Below are positions 61,657 through 64,000 of a stretch of DNA of 64,000 bases, piece by piece. The position numbers were made by a program, and so were the translations under genes. A model generated the notes under the pieces. The model worked only from the letters and a program-made list of their open reading frames with translations. It did not search any database and had not been told where the DNA came from. Origin of the DNA: OMIW01 sp044235645 (GTDB taxonomy: Bacteria > Bdellovibrionota_C > UBA2361 > OMIW01); the NCBI GenBank assembly GCA_044235645.1, contig JBIIHQ010000005.1:124001-188000 (forward strand). The letters run 5' to 3'. How positions within the stretch are numbered: position 1 is the stretch's first letter; each line of letters begins with the position of its first letter.

Positions 61657-62685
61657 GTGTTTTCATCCTTTCGACGAATGTTTTCGAGTGATCTGGCGAT
61701 TGATCTGGGGACTGCGAATACCGTGATTTACGCCTCTGGCAGGGGAGTCGTGTGCTCGGAGCCCTCAGTTGTGGCGGTTGAGTCGGTTGAGGGAGGAAAG
61801 AGACGGGTAGTTGCAGTTGGCAACGAAGCCAAGGGCATGATTGGTCGCACGCCGGAGAAGATTGTGGCGCTCCGACCGCTTCGTGGAGGGGTCATCGCCG
61901 ATTTTGAACTCACTGGTGAGCTGCTTCGCCATTTAGTCGCAAAAACCGGGCAGCGGGGAAGGTTCTTCCGTCCCCGGGTGGTTATTTGTGTGCCTCACGG
62001 GGTCTCTGAGGTCGAGCGAAGGGCGGTGCGAGAGTCGGCCGAAGCAGCGGGCGCCGGGGAGGTGTTTCTCATCGAGGAGTCGATGGGAGCGGCGATCGGT
62101 GCCGGTTTGCCGGTCAGTGAGCCGAGTGGAAGTCTTCTCCTCGATATCGGGGGAGGTACTTCAGAGGTTGCGATTATCTCTCTGAGGGGTATCGTCTACT
62201 CCCACACGATACGGGTCGGGGGTGATAAGATGGACGAAGCGATTGTGAATCATGTGAGACGTACCCATAACATTCTCATAGGAGAGCGAACCGCCGAGCA
62301 GATAAAGATAGCCGTGGGGAGTGCGCTTCCCACTGGAGAAGAGCTCGCTATCGAGGTTACCGGGCGCGACGTTGTTCAGGGGGCTCCTCAGACCGCGGTG
62401 ATTACTGAGGAGGAGATTCGTGAGGTACTACTCGAACCACTTTGGCAGATCATCGGGATGGTGCGAGGTGCTCTCGAGCGCATCCCTCCGGAATTAGCAT
62501 CCGATGTGGTCGAGCGAGGGATTATGGTTACCGGTGGAGGAGCACTCCTGAGGCGGGTCGATGAGTTTCTCGCGGTTCACGTTCAGCTTCCAGTTACGGT
62601 AGCGGCCGATCCTATTTCGGTGGTTGCCATCGGTGCGGGAACGGTTCTCGACAATATGGAGAATCTCCGCGAAATGGCGAGTTAG
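61657..62685 (+). CDS. mreB: Rod shape-determining protein MreB (actin homologue)
   Basis: MreB (342 residues) forms membrane filaments that guide lateral cell-wall synthesis. LAIDLGTANTVIYASG is the first phosphate loop; DIGGGTSEVAIISL the second, and VVERGIMVTGGGALLRRVDE the adenosine-binding region. FSSFRRMFSSD at the N-terminus is the amphipathic membrane-binding piece. GTG 61657 is preceded by AGAAGGAGGGG at good spacing; the in-frame start at 61615 is too early. mreC follows 60 bases downstream. Confidence 0.97.
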   Translation: MFSSFRRMFSSDLAIDLGTANTVIYASGRGVVCSEPSVVAVESVEGGKRRVVAVGNEAKGMIGRTPEKIVALRPLRGGVIADFELTGELLRHLVAKTGQRGRFFRPRVVICVPHGVSEVERRAVRESAEAAGAGEVFLIEESMGAAIGAGLPVSEPSGSLLLDIGGGTSEVAIISLRGIVYSHTIRVGGDKMDEAIVNHVRRTHNILIGERTAEQIKIAVGSALPTGEELAIEVTGRDVVQGAPQTAVITEEEIREVLLEPLWQIIGMVRGALERIPPELASDVVERGIMVTGGGALLRRVDEFLAVHVQLPVTVAADPISVVAIGAGTVLDNMENLREMAS

Positions 62686-62745
62686 TGATGTTTTGGCGTT
62701 CCGCTTCACACCTGAATCGGCCGCATTTGATGGTAGGTAGCATTG

Positions 62746-63654
62746 ATGTCATATGCCCCGCGACGAGCTCATCGAGTTACCTACACCTCCGGATTCCTCT
62801 TGTTCGGGGCGGCCATACTGACGGCGTATTCGGTGAGGTCACCTGTGGGGGGCTCGTGGCTGGCGTCGGCTGTGTTGTGGATATCAGCTCCCGTTCATGA
62901 GGCGCATGCGACGATTGAGGGTCGTATTCATGGGATGTTAACCCACTATCGAGAGCTCTCGGCAGCGGCCGATGACAATAAGCAGCTCCGCCACCAATTG
63001 GAGGTGCTCCGATCCCACATTGTGAGGCTGCACGAGTTTGAGAGGGAGAATGAGCGGCTCCGTGCGCTTCTAAATATGGCGGATAGCACAGTGGTCGACG
63101 GGCCAGTGGCTCGCGTGATTGGGGTCAGCGCGGCTGGGTGGGCACATGTGGTCACTATCGATAAAGGGAGGAGCGATGGGGTTGCAATCGGAAATCCGGT
63201 TGTAGCCGCTGATGGTGTTGTTGGGCGGGTCATCGCGGTAACCGGAGGCTCATCGCAGGTACTCCCGATCATCGATCCGAAGAGTAGTGTTGATGCTCTG
63301 GTGCAGTCCTCTCGAGCTCGAGGAGTGTTTGAGGGAGTCGGGTTGGCGGGTGGTACGCTCCGTTTTGTCGAGGGAGACGAATCGGTTTCGGTTGGCGACA
63401 CGATCGTTACGTCAGGATTTGATGGGGTGTTTCCCGCCGGTCTCGCGCTTGGTCGCGTTGCGTCGGTGGAGCGTGCTCCCCACAATCTCTTTCATCAGTT
63501 GAAGGTGGAGCCCTCGGTAAATCTGTCGCGGCTTGAACAGGTTATGGTAGTGACGCACGTGCCCATCAGTGCTACTCAGGGACCCGAGAACGAAGCAGTC
63601 TCGGGTCATGATGCCCCGGAACAGGAGGGGACGACCATGAAGAAACAAAAGTAG
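62746..63654 (+). CDS. mreC: Rod shape-determining protein MreC
   Basis: MreC (302 residues) links MreB to the periplasmic wall-synthesis proteins. A short cytosolic part and one transmembrane helix (GFLLFGAAILTAYS) are followed by a coiled coil (about 62-110, with ELSAAADDNKQLRHQLEVLR) and the beta-barrel domain (VARVIGVSAAGWAHVVTIDK, GVVGRVIAVTGGSSQVLPI, DTIVTSGFDGVFPAGLALG). ATG 62746 is used over TTG 62743. It ends with a charged tail (GTTMKKQK). Confidence 0.94.
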   Translation: MSYAPRRAHRVTYTSGFLLFGAAILTAYSVRSPVGGSWLASAVLWISAPVHEAHATIEGRIHGMLTHYRELSAAADDNKQLRHQLEVLRSHIVRLHEFERENERLRALLNMADSTVVDGPVARVIGVSAAGWAHVVTIDKGRSDGVAIGNPVVAADGVVGRVIAVTGGSSQVLPIIDPKSSVDALVQSSRARGVFEGVGLAGGTLRFVEGDESVSVGDTIVTSGFDGVFPAGLALGRVASVERAPHNLFHQLKVEPSVNLSRLEQVMVVTHVPISATQGPENEAVSGHDAPEQEGTTMKKQK

Positions 63655-63750
63655 GAGAGTTTGGGGAGATCCCTTCTCAGATCATTCTCTGACAGAGGCT
63701 ATCGTCTTGATGCCGGGTTGACTCCCGGTTGATTAATAGGGGATTGAGTT

Positions 63751-63766
63751 AGCGGATTTATCCGCT
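63751..63766 (+). repeat. Short inverted repeat before mreD
   Basis: AGCGGA and TCCGCT around a TTTA loop (63751-63766). It sits just before the GAAGGGG ribosome-binding sequence of mreD, so it might affect mreD translation. Small enough to be chance. Confidence 0.35.
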
Positions 63767-63780
63767 CGAAGGGGACTTTC

Positions 63781-64000
63781 ATGCGGTGGGCATTCCTTCT
63801 TCTAGTTTTGATCACCGCTCAGCGGTTGATGGCGAGTTATGTGCCGCTGGGATGGGTGCATCCGCAGCTCTTGTTGCCGGTTTGCGTATACCTCGGAATT
63901 GTCCAATTCTCGGTGCGAGGAGCGCTGAGTGCCTTCGGGTGCGGGGTGCTGATGGATGGTGTGACCGGTGCGGTGATCGGTCCGTGGGCTGGAGGAAGCA
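63781..64000 (+). CDS. mreD: Rod shape-determining protein MreD (3' truncated by window end)
   Basis: The first 73 residues of a hydrophobic protein after mreC, at the position of mreD. MRWAFLLLVLITAQRL is the first membrane helix; WVHPQLLLPVCVYLGI the second, and GALSAFGCGVLMDGVTG the third, matching the MreD pattern with its conserved GLLxD-type turn. GAAGGGG lies upstream of the ATG. The rest of the gene is outside the window. Confidence 0.88.
   Translation, partial: MRWAFLLLVLITAQRLMASYVPLGWVHPQLLLPVCVYLGIVQFSVRGALSAFGCGVLMDGVTGAVIGPWAGGS

Noticed and set aside
1..64000. CRISPR arrays, insertion sequences, prophage, att sites
   Set aside because: No regularly spaced repeats, transposase or integrase frames, or paired terminal repeats were seen.

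Overview
The window (64 kb, moderately high GC) is ordinary chromosomal sequence of a Gram-negative bacterium. It carries heptose/LPS genes (HldE-type adenylyltransferase fused to GmhB), lipoproteins with lipoboxes, periplasmic HtrA proteases, mreBCD, and undecaprenyl-PP phosphatase. Several pairings recall deltaproteobacterial-grade lineages (Myxococcota, Bdellovibrionota, SAR324, Desulfobacterota): miaB next to a bifunctional-nuclease gene, a DUF1844 gene, and a PF09936-type RNA methyltransferase beside trmD. That placement is inference and no species can be named. I see no insertion sequence, prophage, CRISPR array or rRNA; the only RNA genes are two glycine tRNAs.

Layout. 1-7.1 kb: end of an M20 dipeptidase gene, rarA, two unknown lipoproteins, miaB, a bifunctional nuclease and a membrane-anchored TPR-like protein. 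7.2-12.1 kb: a Mn/Zn/Fe ABC transporter operon on the minus strand, divergent from mntR, with a perfect 16-bp palindrome in the shared promoter region. One permease carries a C-terminal DtxR-like regulator domain, as in chlamydial YtgCR. 12.1-21.1 kb: an unusual metallophosphatase, a disordered protein, threonine dehydratase, an HMG-CoA-lyase-like enzyme, a HAD phosphatase, a 5-formyl-THF cycloligase-like protein and a two-copy GTP cyclohydrolase II-like protein. 21.1-22.3 kb has no intact gene. 22.3-31.4 kb: DUF1844, an ECF sigma factor, a diheme lipoprotein, tsaD, rsmA, ridA, tex and an MFS transporter.

31.4-44.3 kb: a membrane protein, an ArnT-like glycosyltransferase, an ACT-malic enzyme, uppP, the heptose fusion, then ffh-rpsP-trmD-RNA methyltransferase on the minus strand (no rimM; rplS lies 20 kb away), unknown proteins and the tRNA-Gly pair. 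44.4-51.0 kb: nadC, birA (no DNA-binding domain), a large hybrid histidine kinase and bioA. 51.0-57.6 kb: a Fur-box-preceded iron-type binding protein with a C-terminal membrane anchor, a LOG-family protein, two consecutive HtrA proteases (the first behind a 17-bp-stem inverted repeat) and galU. 57.7-64 kb: a penicillin-binding transpeptidase, an FMN reductase, rplS, a small conserved protein, mreB, mreC and the start of mreD.

The most notable points are the metal-transport locus with two regulators and the GTP cyclohydrolase II with a degenerate second copy and a Tyr-to-Arg change at a product-determining position. Next come the iron-regulated orphan binding protein and the hairpin abutting the htrA ribosome-binding site. 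All functional calls come from motif recognition by eye; no database search was run.
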